Shown here in pieces: positions 27,433-35,275 of a stretch of DNA of 61,375 bases (position 1 is its first letter; every line of letters starts with the position of its first letter). Under the pieces are notes generated by a model. It ran no database searches. It saw only the letters and a program-made list of their open reading frames with translations, and had not been told where the DNA came from. The position numbers and the translations under genes were made by a program. The stretch comes from STF1-138 sp035356975 (lineage in GTDB: Bacteria > Patescibacteriota > Patescibacteriia > UBA1558 > S5-K13): NCBI GenBank assembly GCA_035356975.1, contig DAORGW010000002.1, forward strand, positions 1 to 61,375, given 5' to 3'.

Positions 27433-28512
27433 TTATTTATGAAAAACATATTTTAATATATCTTTGTATGTTACTAAAATCATAAGCAACATCAAAAGTC
27501 CAAAACCAACATTGTGAACAATTGCTTCTATTTTCTGATTATTGGGTTTTCTTCTTATTTTTTCAATTAACAAAAACAACAATCTCCCACCATCAAGCGC
27601 TGGAAATGGAAATATATTTATTATTGCTAAATTAATTGATAAAAGTGCCATGAATTGCAATATATAAGAAAATCCCATTGAAACAGCGCGTCCTGTAAAC
27701 ACAGCCACGCCAATTGGACCAGAAACATCTTTAGCGCCCTCACCCCTAAATAAACCCTTTAATAAATTAAAAAATGCATCTCCTATTGCAACAGTTAAAT
27801 TAAAACCTGCTTTAAATCCATATAGAGGAGCTTTATACCAGGGATAAGAAACAACTCCAGTGTCAACCATAGAGATTCCCAAAACTTTTTTATCAGTAAT
27901 CCCCTCTAGGCTTTCTGGCCTTATCTCTACTGATTTATTTTCTTTAGAATCATTAGTTACAACTTTTATATTTTTCTCTTGATTATTATAAACATAATTA
28001 ATAGCCTCATTAGAGTTTGTAAAATTATTATCATCAAAAGAAACTAAATAATCACCAAGTTTTATTCCTGCATTTTGTGCTGGAGAATTTGGATAAACTT
28101 CTATAATTTGTATTTTCTTGTCTCTTATTTTTGCATCACCCGGAAGATCTTCTAATGCAGAGGGTAATCCTATACCAAAACCAATGCTTAATATAATACA
28201 AGCTGAGATAAAATTCATAAAAACTCCAGCAAAAAGAACTATAGCCCTTTTCCAGGCTGGTTGAGATATAAAACTATCTGGATCATTATTATCACCAGAT
28301 TCACCTTTTATTTTTACAAAACCTCCGATTGGAATCCAATTTACAGAATACATTATTCCATTTTTCTTTATACCGAAAATTCTTGGCGGGAATCCGAATC
28401 CAAACTCCTCCACTCCAATGCCTAATTTCCTTGCAGTATAAAAATGTCCTATTTCATGAACAAAAACTATGATACCTAAAATTATAAAAAATATTATTAT
28501 TGTTAAAAACAT
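27433..28512 (-). CDS. rseP: Site-2 intramembrane metalloprotease RseP
   Basis: RseP cleaves membrane-embedded substrates and signal-peptide remnants. The zinc motif HEIGH is at 19-23 in the first helix; a PDZ domain (IQIEVYPNSPAQNAGIKLGDYLVSFD) spans about 115-190; and the second metal motif is in FPFPALDGGRLLFLLIE near the C-terminus. The length of 359 is normal. It follows frr and runs into the 99-aa gene. Confidence 0.95.
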   Translation of the reverse strand: MFLTIIIFFIILGIIVFVHEIGHFYTARKLGIGVEEFGFGFPPRIFGIKKNGIMYSVNWIPIGGFVKIKGESGDNNDPDSFISQPAWKRAIVLFAGVFMNFISACIILSIGFGIGLPSALEDLPGDAKIRDKKIQIIEVYPNSPAQNAGIKLGDYLVSFDDNNFTNSNEAINYVYNNQEKNIKVVTNDSKENKSVEIRPESLEGITDKKVLGISMVDTGVVSYPWYKAPLYGFKAGFNLTVAIGDAFFNLLKGLFRGEGAKDVSGPIGVAVFTGRAVSMGFSYILQFMALLSINLAIINIFPFPALDGGRLLFLLIEKIRRKPNNQKIEAIVHNVGFGLLMLLMILVTYKDILKYVFHK

Positions 28513-28581
28513 ATTATTTGTTTAAAAAATTAAAATACTAGGTTACAAAAATTTTAAATTAAAAGTCAAAAATCTTATAAT

Positions 28582-29136
28582 TTATATTTTCATAATATCT
28601 TCCTCTTTTGCTTTTGAAATATTATCAATTTCAGTTGATTTATCCTTGGTAACTTTGTCTAATTCTTCAATAAAAGAAAATTTTTCATCCTGCGAAATTT
28701 CTTTGTCTTTTTCTTGTCTTTCTATTTCTTTTTTTATTTTTTCTCTTACTTGTCTAACTATAACTTTTGCATCTTCTCTTTTTTCGTTTAAAATTTTTAT
28801 TGTCTGCTTCCTTTTTTCTTCGGTTAGGGCTGGAATCTTTGCTCTTACAATATTTCCAGTAACAGAAACACTTAAATCTAAATTTGCAGATGATAATGCT
28901 TTTTCAATCTCTTTTGTAACTGTTTTATCCCATGGCTCAACCTGCAATAATGAAGGCTCTGGTATTGAAATTGAGGCGACTTGTTTAAGTGGAGTCTTAA
29001 CCCCATAGCACTCTACTAGAACTTCTTCTATCATTGAGGGATGCGCTCTTCCGGCTTTTAATTTTTCAACATCTTCTTGAAAATGTTTTATCGCCTTATT
29101 AAAGTCTCCATTAAAAGATTCTATAAATTGTGACAT
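28582..29136 (-). CDS. frr: Ribosome recycling factor
   Basis: RRF splits post-termination ribosomes with EF-G. The 184-residue protein has KAGRAHPSMIEEVLVECYG, the invariant core NIVRAKIPALTEEKRK and the long C-terminal helix. Standard length. No SD; the ATG follows an AT-rich spacer. It leads the frr-rseP group. Confidence 0.96.
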   Translation of the reverse strand: MSQFIESFNGDFNKAIKHFQEDVEKLKAGRAHPSMIEEVLVECYGVKTPLKQVASISIPEPSLLQVEPWDKTVTKEIEKALSSANLDLSVSVTGNIVRAKIPALTEEKRKQTIKILNEKREDAKVIVRQVREKIKKEIERQEKDKEISQDEKFSFIEELDKVTKDKSTEIDNISKAKEEDIMKI

Positions 29137-29165
29137 AAATATTTTTAATTAATTATTATAAATTA

Positions 29166-30239
29166 TTAATCCATTAATTTAACTGCCATAAAAATACTAT
29201 CTTGATTTACGGAGTCAACCAACATATCAATTGGAGCTTGTTTTGTTGGAAGAGTTTTAGTAATCCAAGTATTTCCTCCATCTAAGGTTTTATAAATTTT
29301 ATTTGGAATTGTATAATAAATTTCATTTGAATTTTTTGGGTTAGAGGCAATCGAATAAATAGTTACAGAACTTGGTTTTGTAAGAAGCTTTAAAACACTC
29401 CACGTTTCTCCTCCATCCTTTGAATAAAAAATACCATACTTATTGGCATAAAAAAATGCATCTTCTTTTGACAAATCAAATTCGAAATCTTTATAAACGC
29501 CTACATTTGAATTACTTTTCTTATCTCCTAAATCTATCTTATCGGTAATATTAAACCAATCAATTCCTCCATTTTCTGTTTTAAATATGCCGTCTTTTTC
29601 AGTACACACATAAATTTTATCTGAATTTTTTGGATTCATTGTAGCTTTTACAATAGTCTCATCATCAAAGCTTTTTATCATTTTCCAAGAAATACCAAAA
29701 TCATCACTTTTATAAAATCTTCCATCTGTTGTTGCTAAATATATTTTATTATTATTTATATAATCAACTAAAACAGATTTAACTATTTTATTATTTCCAT
29801 CAGTATAAATTTGTCTCCAATTTCTTCCACAATCCTCTGTTTTGTAAATTTTAGTACTTACAGCACCATACATAGTACATCTATATTTATTATCAATTGC
29901 AATGTCATTTATAGCACCCTTTCCAAAAAGTGTTTTTTGCCAACCAGCACCACCATCAAAAGAATATAATAAACCATCTTGTAATGTTCCTAAATAAATC
30001 GCCTTTGGGTCATTTTGATCTTGTTTTATAAATGTAGATTGAGCTGTTTTAAAAAATGATCTATTTGGGCCAACGTTCAAATATTCAACTTTTTGTACCC
30101 AAGTTGCCCCCCTATCATAGCTTATATAAACACCAGAATCATCAATCTTTTTCTTCCCAAGTCCTCCTATTTGCAATGAACATCCGGTTAAAACAAAGCA
30201 AAATAAAATAACTAATAAAATTTTTATTTTTGTGTTCAT
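29166..30239 (-). CDS. Lipoprotein with BNR/YCF48-like beta-propeller
   Basis: The N-terminus has a signal peptide ending in the lipobox LTGC (Cys20), so it should be lipid-anchored outside the cytoplasmic membrane. The rest holds about seven Asp-box motifs of the form DxGxxW (for example YDRGATW, FDGGAGW, DDFGISW, KDGGETW, DGGNTW), typical of a BNR/sortilin/YCF48-type propeller. Such proteins bind glycans or act as assembly platforms; the role here is not known. Confidence 0.85.
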   Translation of the reverse strand: MNTKIKILLVILFCFVLTGCSLQIGGLGKKKIDDSGVYISYDRGATWVQKVEYLNVGPNRSFFKTAQSTFIKQDQNDPKAIYLGTLQDGLLYSFDGGAGWQKTLFGKGAINDIAIDNKYRCTMYGAVSTKIYKTEDCGRNWRQIYTDGNNKIVKSVLVDYINNNKIYLATTDGRFYKSDDFGISWKMIKSFDDETIVKATMNPKNSDKIYVCTEKDGIFKTENGGIDWFNITDKIDLGDKKSNSNVGVYKDFEFDLSKEDAFFYANKYGIFYSKDGGETWSVLKLLTKPSSVTIYSIASNPKNSNEIYYTIPNKIYKTLDGGNTWITKTLPTKQAPIDMLVDSVNQDSIFMAVKLMD

Positions 30240-30260
30240 AGATTTAAATTATAAAATTGT

Positions 30261-30308
30261 AAAGTTATTGGTTATAAAGATTCTCTTCGCTTTATAACTT
30301 TTAACTTT
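30261..30308. repeat. Reiterated-word hairpin (AACTTTATAA words)
   Basis: TTATAAAG (30272-30279) pairs with CTTTATAA (30290-30297), and AAAGTTA (30261-30267) with TAACTTT (30302-30308), around a 10-nt loop. No T-run follows. It lies between holB and the propeller lipoprotein. Confidence 0.6.
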
Positions 30309-30316
30309 CAACTACC

Positions 30317-31321
30317 TTATATTAATAATAAATTTTCAAAAATTAATCTTGGATTTACGTTTTCAAAAATAATATTTCTTGACTTATTTGCAAAATCATA
30401 AAATTCCAATAATTTTTCTATCTTATATTTTTCTGAAATAACCTTTATATCTTCTTCTAAAAAGGGGTGGATTAATTCAGTATGCTTATCTGTTTTAAAA
30501 ACACAAAGATCTCTTGCAATTCTCATAAAATCAATAAGGGTTTTTGAGAGTGCGCTATATGAATCCTGAGTTCTTGATTTATCTACAATATTTTCAATCC
30601 ATTTAAATTTTTCATTTATTGAAGATTGCATTATTTCAATTATCTCTCCTAAATCCTTTTTTCTTTTCTCCCATTCTTTTGGATTTTTTAAATATGCCAT
30701 CGCTACTCCAGGCGCTCCACCCGAAAATTTTGATAATTCCTGTGCTAAATTCTTGTCAGCGCCGCCATCAATTAAATAATCATAAATTTCTTTTTGTTTT
30801 ACGCCACCAAAAATAATATTCTGCGATCTGGATTTTATTGTTGGTAAAATTCTATCAGCATCGCAAGCTATTAGAATTATAAAAGAATTTCTTGGTGGCT
30901 CTTCGATAATTTTTAAAAGTGCATTTGATGATTCAGGATTTAACCTATCTGCATCATTTATAATTCCTATTTTAAATTCGGATCTAAGTGGAGTTAAGGA
31001 AAATTTTTCCCTAAAATCTCTTATTTGTTCAATGGAAATATTTTTCTTTCCCTCTTCAAGTGAAACAGAAATTAAATCTGGATGAGTGAAATTTTTTATC
31101 TCTAAACAATCATTACATTTATTACATGGAATATTTTCTTCACTTTTACAAAAAATAGAACTAACAAAATATCTTGCAACTGTTTTTTTACCAACATCTT
31201 CTGCTCCCGAAAAAAGATAAGTATTTAAAAAATTTCTAGTACTTACAATTTTTTGTAGATATTTAATTATATTCGCATGTCCTAATATATTCCAGTTATA
31301 CAAAAATTTATCTTCTTTCAT
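30317..31321 (-). CDS. holB: DNA polymerase III delta prime subunit
   Basis: Delta prime is part of the clamp loader. The 334-residue AAA+ protein has the P-loop-like GAEDVGKKT at 39-47, a zinc module with Cys58, Cys66, Cys69 and Cys72, and the conserved NALLKIIEEPP and ADRILPTIKSRSQ. The SRS-like segment is the clamp-loader signature. It is the first gene of its transcript; directly upstream lies the large noncoding locus. Confidence 0.93.
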   Translation of the reverse strand: MKEDKFLYNWNILGHANIIKYLQKIVSTRNFLNTYLFSGAEDVGKKTVARYFVSSIFCKSEENIPCNKCNDCLEIKNFTHPDLISVSLEEGKKNISIEQIRDFREKFSLTPLRSEFKIGIINDADRLNPESSNALLKIIEEPPRNSFIILIACDADRILPTIKSRSQNIIFGGVKQKEIYDYLIDGGADKNLAQELSKFSGGAPGVAMAYLKNPKEWEKRKKDLGEIIEIMQSSINEKFKWIENIVDKSRTQDSYSALSKTLIDFMRIARDLCVFKTDKHTELIHPFLEEDIKVISEKYKIEKLLEFYDFANKSRNIIFENVNPRLIFENLLLI

Positions 31322-31388
31322 GTTTTAGAAGCTTTATATTTATATAAGTTAAGAATATCAAATTTTGAAGCTTTATTCAATGTAAATT

Positions 31389-31420
31389 AACCTGCGAGGT
31401 TGCCAACCTGCGAGGTTGTA
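31389..31420. repeat. Two tandem 16-nt palindromic repeats (copy A)
   Basis: Two units of AACCTGCGAGGTTGYN (31389-31404 and 31405-31420) stand in tandem; each contains the palindrome AACCT-GCG-AGGTT. Three related units lie inside prmC at 40803-40850 with the same 16-nt period. Confidence 0.85.
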
Positions 31421-31421
31421 G

Positions 31422-31430
31422 TTATCCACA
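31422..31430 (+). promoter_or_regulatory. Perfect DnaA-box-like 9-mer
   Basis: TTATCCACA is the consensus DnaA box. It lies between the palindromic repeats and the -35 at 31439. A single box can occur by chance; an inverted copy lies at 54033-54041 inside a coding region. Confidence 0.3.
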
Positions 31431-31438
31431 ACTCACTA

Positions 31439-31466
31439 TTGACAAATTCTATGGATATGATATAGT
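31439..31466 (+). promoter_or_regulatory. Promoter of the large structured RNA
   Basis: TTGACA (31439-31444) and TATAGT (31461-31466) have a 16-nt spacer, with TGA before the -10. The layout is the same as at 18444. Transcription should begin near 31473. Confidence 0.8.
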
Positions 31467-31844
31467 TATTTGTTAATCTAAATGTAATTTGACAATTAAA
31501 TAACAGACAAATCCTGAAAAGGGCAGAATTATGCAGAAGATATGCAAGATAAATATTCAAGACAAACAGCTAAAAACTTCATAGAAACAGCTTAAAATAT
31601 ATGAAATTCATCTTCTTCTACATAATTCTGCCCTAAACTTGCTAGCTTTCCTTTCATGAGGAAAAATAAAAACTAGCATGGCTTTTGGAGGACCGATGGA
31701 CTAGCATGTCTGTCGTCAAATCCGGCCCTAAACTGAGTCAAACGGCCGGTACCGGATCGTAGAAAAATTTCTGAGTATAAACGAGGCGGGATTCATTTCT
31801 CTTCTCACATGAAATCCAAATTCCCCTAACCTATTGGAGGAAGG

Positions 31845-31928
31845 ATGATCACCCTGAGACGCCTGCGGCAACAAACTCCAAAAAAACCAAAAGTCATGGA
31901 GGTTGTGGCCAATTCTGGATTTTACTAA
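31845..31928 (+). CDS. Possible 27-codon frame inside the structured RNA
   Basis: An ATG preceded by a strong SD (GGAGGAAGG) opens 27 codons, beginning MITLRRLRQQTPKKPKV and ending with TAA. The SD strand TTGGAG (31834-31839) can pair with CTCCAA (31876-31881) inside the frame, so translation could be structure-controlled. The basic, low-complexity product has no recognised family. It may be a leader peptide or coincidence. Confidence 0.3.
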   Translation: MITLRRLRQQTPKKPKVMEVVANSGFY

Positions 31929-32436
31929 GGTAATGCGGGAATTACCCGTTCTTGCCTGTTGCGCTTGCCGAGCGCTTTATAAATAGGCAAACTAGCGGGA
32001 CACGTGGTCGGAAAAACCCAGCACAGCATACCCACACACTACCCATGGGTACTGTAGGGTGAAGCACTGGTTTAAAACCGACTCAGGCAACACGCCACTC
32101 CCGCCCCTGAAAAAAGGCTCCCCACCCAGACAAGGAGCCCACGTGAAAAATCACGTGCAAAAAGTACTGGAAATTGATCTCTTCTCCATTTGCGGGAAAT
32201 TCTACCGCGGAAGATAATCCCGCGCCGGAACACAAGGAGTTGAGATCACCAGTGGTGGAGGCGCTCTTTTTAGCGAAAAGCTAAAAACTGCCTGGTATAA
32301 CATTATGGAGATTAATCTCCGGTTTACTACCTAGCTAAATTGAGCCCCTTCCCCACGGTAAAATATATCCAGCGCCTCCCCGCCTTCAAAAGAGTAAGAG
32401 ATAAACATCGCTCATTGGAGGTGCCGGATCATTTTT

Positions 32437-32466
32437 TAAACCAACCTAATCCAAGGCTGGTTTTCT
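32437..32466 (+). terminator. Terminator of the large structured RNA
   Basis: AAACCA-a-CC and GG-c-TGGTTT form the stem, followed by TTTTCTTTTTT. It defines the 3' end of the RNA near 32470. Confidence 0.8.
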
Positions 32467-32482
32467 TTTTTATTTAAAGCCC

Positions 32483-32511
32483 TTGACAAAATTAAAATAA
32501 AAGTTTAATAT
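32483..32511 (+). promoter_or_regulatory. Promoter of the small pseudoknot RNA
   Basis: TTGACA (32483-32488) and TAATAT (32506-32511) are separated by 17 nt. Transcription should start near 32518. Confidence 0.75.
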
Positions 32512-32517
32512 CTACAT

Positions 32518-32665
32518 TAAGGACTGTGCCCGTGGTCCCAGGGCAATTTAGGGACAAATGGATGATTGATTTTAAACATCAAACATCTGGAGCGAAGACT
32601 CAGACGAGATAAAGAGAAAATAGCATACTTGGTAGTAAATACTATTTTCTCTCTCGTCTTTTTTT
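32518..32665 (+). ncRNA. Small RNA, about 150 nt, with H-type pseudoknot
   Basis: Right after its promoter the RNA has GCCC and GTCCC followed in the same order by GGGC and GGGAC (32528-32555), the interleaved pattern of an H-type pseudoknot. A second hairpin (GATTGAT/ATCAAAC region, about 32562-32587) and a long terminator stem follow. There is no reading frame. It lies between the large RNA and the convergent rnhA. No known RNA family is recognised, although 6S-like or regulatory RNAs are possible. Confidence 0.6.
32603..32665 (+). terminator. Long-stem terminator of the small RNA
   Basis: GACGAGA (32603-32609) pairs with TCTCGTC (32652-32658), and GAGAAAATAG (32614-32623) with CTATTTTCTC (32642-32651). 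A run of seven T follows. The stem is unusually long for a terminator. Confidence 0.85.
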
Positions 32666-32673
32666 ATTTACAA

Positions 32674-32694
32674 AAAATCAGCATATAGCTGATT
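32674..32694 (-). terminator. Terminator after rnhA
   Basis: AATCAGC and GCTGATT form a stem; on the minus strand TTTTTTG follows. It ends the recJ-rnhA transcript. Confidence 0.7.
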
Positions 32695-32718
32695 ATAAAT
32701 TTTCTTAAATCTCAAATC

Positions 32719-33111
32719 TTAATCCTCATTAAGCGCCTGATTTACTAACTTATCCGCATAAAAATTTTGTTCACGAATAACGTGGGTAAATGTAATCTTT
32801 TGAAATTCCTGTTTCATATTCCACACACGAACAAAAAGAACCGCCAAATCTTTATCTTTTACTTTAAATTCTCTATTAACTTGCTTTACAACTAATTCAC
32901 TATCCAAAAAACACTCTAATTCTTTTATTTCTAAATCTTTGGCTATTTCTAGACCTTTTATAAGCGCTCGATACTCTGCCTGATTATTTGTAGTTATTCC
33001 AATACATTCATTAAATTGTTTTATAATTTTATTTCCATCATAAATAACTCCACCTATCGCACTAGGCCCTGGATTACCACGAGAACCACCGTCTGTATAT
33101 AACTTATACAT
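32719..33111 (-). CDS. rnhA: Ribonuclease HI family protein
   Basis: RNase H removes RNA from RNA-DNA hybrids. The 130-residue protein has the D-E-D-D catalytic set: Asp7 (LYTDGGSRGNPG), Glu46 (NNQAEYRAL), Asp70 (CFLDSELVV) and Asp120 (NFYADKLV). It lacks the basic protrusion of E. coli RNase HI, like the RnhA-related enzymes of Gram-positives and archaea. It follows recJ, a sensible pair for repair and replication. Confidence 0.9.
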   Translation of the reverse strand: MYKLYTDGGSRGNPGPSAIGGVIYDGNKIIKQFNECIGITTNNQAEYRALIKGLEIAKDLEIKELECFLDSELVVKQVNREFKVKDKDLAVLFVRVWNMKQEFQKITFTHVIREQNFYADKLVNQALNED

Positions 33112-33137
33112 ATTTTTATTTAATTTAAAAACAAATT

Positions 33138-34850
33138 CTAAACCCCAATTCCCATATCCGAAATATATATTTCTATATTTCTATTTCCATTCCACTCGTT
33201 TATACCAATATTTACCACTAAATCTATTTTATCTCCAATTTTCAAATTTGAAAACTTGTTTGCAAATCCAAATCCAACCGCTCTTTTTATTATTCCATCT
33301 TGTTCTAATGTAATTCTTAAATGTGATTTATCAGAACCTATTGTTGATATTTCTTTTACAATACAATTTTTTAATAAAAATTTTGGTTCTGGATTCTCCA
33401 TTCCAAATGGTTCAAATTTTTCTAGCCAGTCACATAAATTCCAATCAATATCGGATAAATTAATTTCTGACTCAACTTTTAGAGACGGGCTCAATTCAAT
33501 GCCTTGTAATTTTTTTTCTAATTCATTTTTTATAACATTTTGAACAAATTCTAAATTTTCCTCTGGAATAGAAAATCCTGCCGCTGATTTATGTCCACCA
33601 AATCTAATCAATTTGTCACTAAATTTTAAAATTATTTCCATTATATCAATTTCATCAATTGAGCGGCAAGAACAAACCCAATATTTACCATCATATCCCA
33701 AAACAAAACTTGGCCTGTAATATTCCTGAGATAATTTTCCGGCTACCAGTCCTATAATTCCTAAATTCCATTTTTCATTTTTTACAAAAATAAACTTTGT
33801 ATTTTCATCAACGCAATCAATCTGACTCTTTGCATCCTGCACAATTTTATTTGTTAAATCCTGTCTTTTTGTATTACTTATATTTAATTCTTTTGCAATT
33901 TTTATTGCTGTTTCTAAATTATTTGTTTTTAATAATTCAAATGCGTTATTTGCGTGATCCATACGACCTGCAGAATTAAGCCTTGGACCAATTTGAAAAC
34001 CAATTGTTGTGCTATTTATTTTATCAACATTTGTTCCTGCAATTTCATAAAGTTGTTGCAATCCCAACCTCTGAGTTTTTCGCAAAACTATAAGCCCATA
34101 TTTTACCAGAGTTCTATTTTCTCCAATTAAAGGAACCATGTCAGTAACAGAACCAATTGCAACTAAATCCAGTAGCCATTTTAAACTTTTTTCACGCTCA
34201 GTTTCATCTTTATTAAAAAATTCACTTTTTATAATTCCTGATGCGAGCTTATATGTAACACCCACTCCAGCTAAATTTTTACTTGGATAATTTTCTCTCT
34301 TAAGTCCAGGATGAATTATAGCAAATGCATTTGGTAATTTTTCCGGTTCTTTGTGATGATCCGTTATAATTACATCGACCCCATAATTATTAAAAAGCTC
34401 TACTTCATCAAAATTACTTATTCCACAATCACAAGTAACAACTAAATTAAATTTTCTATCAATAATTTCCTTTACAGCAGATTCATTTAACCCATATCCC
34501 TCTGTTTCTCGCTGTGGAATATAAACTTCTGGATGAAGTCCAATTTGAGTAAAAATATCATACAAAAGCGTAGAACTTGTCACGCCATCAGCATCATAAT
34601 CTCCATAAATTAGAACTTTTTCATTTTTCTCCACTGCCTCAAATATTCTTTTAACAGCACGCTCCATATCAATTAAAACATATGGATCACAAATATCAGA
34701 AATAAAATCAGCATTAAAAAATTCATCAATTTGTTCTTGAGTTTTGATCCCTCTGTTATGAAGTAATTGCAAAATTACCGGACTTAAATCCGGAAATTCT
34801 TTTATTAAATCATCAAGAATACTCTCTGCTAATTTCCACTTTTTTGACAT
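33138..34850 (-). CDS. recJ: Single-stranded-DNA exonuclease RecJ
   Basis: RecJ is a 5'-3' ssDNA exonuclease of the DHH family acting in repair. The chosen Met at 34850 begins MSKKWKLAESILDDLIKEFP; a longer frame reaches 34940 but its first 30 residues are not family-like. Motifs include YGDYDADGVTSS, VTCDCGISN, TDHHKEPE and, in the DHHA1 part, RFGGHKSAAGFSIPEEN. The OB-fold domain is at the C-terminus. It is slightly long for a minimal RecJ but complete. Confidence 0.94.
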   Translation of the reverse strand: MSKKWKLAESILDDLIKEFPDLSPVILQLLHNRGIKTQEQIDEFFNADFISDICDPYVLIDMERAVKRIFEAVEKNEKVLIYGDYDADGVTSSTLLYDIFTQIGLHPEVYIPQRETEGYGLNESAVKEIIDRKFNLVVTCDCGISNFDEVELFNNYGVDVIITDHHKEPEKLPNAFAIIHPGLKRENYPSKNLAGVGVTYKLASGIIKSEFFNKDETEREKSLKWLLDLVAIGSVTDMVPLIGENRTLVKYGLIVLRKTQRLGLQQLYEIAGTNVDKINSTTIGFQIGPRLNSAGRMDHANNAFELLKTNNLETAIKIAKELNISNTKRQDLTNKIVQDAKSQIDCVDENTKFIFVKNEKWNLGIIGLVAGKLSQEYYRPSFVLGYDGKYWVCSCRSIDEIDIMEIILKFSDKLIRFGGHKSAAGFSIPEENLEFVQNVIKNELEKKLQGIELSPSLKVESEINLSDIDWNLCDWLEKFEPFGMENPEPKFLLKNCIVKEISTIGSDKSHLRITLEQDGIIKRAVGFGFANKFSNLKIGDKIDLVVNIGINEWNGNRNIEIYISDMGIGV

Positions 34851-34933
34851 AATTTTTCTTTTCATTATATAAGGATTATAAAGGAAATAAAGAAAATAGG
34901 CAAAAGCATTAAATAACTTTATATTTTTATATA

Positions 34934-34962
34934 TTGACAAAAAATATAATATATGATAATAT
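34934..34962 (+). promoter_or_regulatory. Promoter of the 56-aa membrane protein gene
   Basis: TTGACA (34934-34939) and TAATAT (34957-34962) are separated by 17 nt, with TGA just before the -10. Confidence 0.75.
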
Positions 34963-35013
34963 ACTCCATTCCAACAAAAAAATTAGAAATTTTTAAACAT
35001 CATGGGGGAAAAC

Positions 35014-35184
35014 ATGAAAAAATTAAACAGTATCAAAGTAAAATTGGTATTGGTAATTGTAGCGATTATGCTATCAATAGTGGGAACTCTTTTGAAACGA
35101 TATTTAAATATGCAGGTAGTGCCCGCTCTACTCTTCTCTATTTCTATTATAATAAGCATAATAGCTATTATACAAAAAGCATAA
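35014..35184 (+). CDS. Small two-helix membrane protein, 56 aa, stand-alone
   Basis: From the ATG at 35014 the product is MKKLNSIKVKLVLVIVAIML and continues with two membrane helices (about 9-26 and 35-53) joined by KRYLNMQ. The SD GGGGGA lies about five bases upstream, a promoter is at 34934 and a terminator at 35211, so it is a complete single-gene unit. Two longer overlapping frames are less likely because the SD fits this start. No family is recognised. Confidence 0.75.
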   Translation: MKKLNSIKVKLVLVIVAIMLSIVGTLLKRYLNMQVVPALLFSISIIISIIAIIQKA

Positions 35185-35210
35185 TGGCGTAAAAATATTA
35201 TAAAAAAGAA

Positions 35211-35235
35211 AAACTCTCTTCGGAGAGTTTTTTTA
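35211..35235 (+). terminator. Terminator of the 56-aa membrane protein gene
   Basis: AAACTCTC and GAGAGTTT form an 8-bp stem with a UUCG tetraloop, followed by a T-run. Confidence 0.9.
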
Positions 35236-35239
35236 TAAT

Positions 35240-35275
35240 TTCCTAAAAACTGATAACTGAAAGCTAAGAGCCAAT
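35240..35275. repeat. Word-repeat stretch (CTGAAA/AGCTAA)
   Basis: The run CTAAAAACTGATAACTG is followed by AAAGCTAAGAGCC, made of the same words as the block at 19935-19960. It overlaps the 3' end of the ferredoxin gene. Confidence 0.35.

Larger units (their letters stand above)
31473..32470 (+). ncRNA. Large structured noncoding RNA, about 1 kb, family not recognised
   Basis: This stretch has no frame longer than a few dozen codons, yet has a promoter before it and a terminator at its end, and is much richer in G+C than its surroundings. It contains many strong complementary pairs on the plus strand. AGGGCAGAATTATG (31520-31533) pairs with CATAATTCTGCCCT (31621-31634). CCGGCC (31722-31727) pairs with GGCCGG (31744-31749). 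GGTAAT (31929) pairs with ATTACC (31941). TTGCCT (31952) pairs with AGGCAA (31985) around GCGCT/AGCGC. GGCTCC (32116) pairs with GGAGCC (32134), next to CACGTGA (32140)/TCACGTG (32151). TGATCTC (32175) pairs with GAGATCA (32242), enclosing GCGGGA (32192)/TCCCGC (32218). GGAGGCGCT (32257) pairs with AGCGCCTCC (32371). It is not tmRNA, RNase P, SRP or rRNA as far as I can judge. Function is unknown. Confidence 0.7.

Noticed and set aside
31389..31420. CRISPR array
   Set aside because: Units are tandem with a 16-nt period and no spacers, and no cas genes are present.
31380..31480. Replication origin
   Set aside because: Only one DnaA box, no dnaA or dnaN nearby, no AT-rich unwinding array distinguishable from the general AT-rich background.
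31473..32470. tmRNA or group I/II intron
   Set aside because: No tRNA-like 3' end, no tag frame of the usual type, no intron domain V or reverse transcriptase is visible.
34953..35192. Longer overlapping frame at the 56-aa gene
   Set aside because: It starts inside the -10 region of the promoter; the SD fits the frame starting at 35014.
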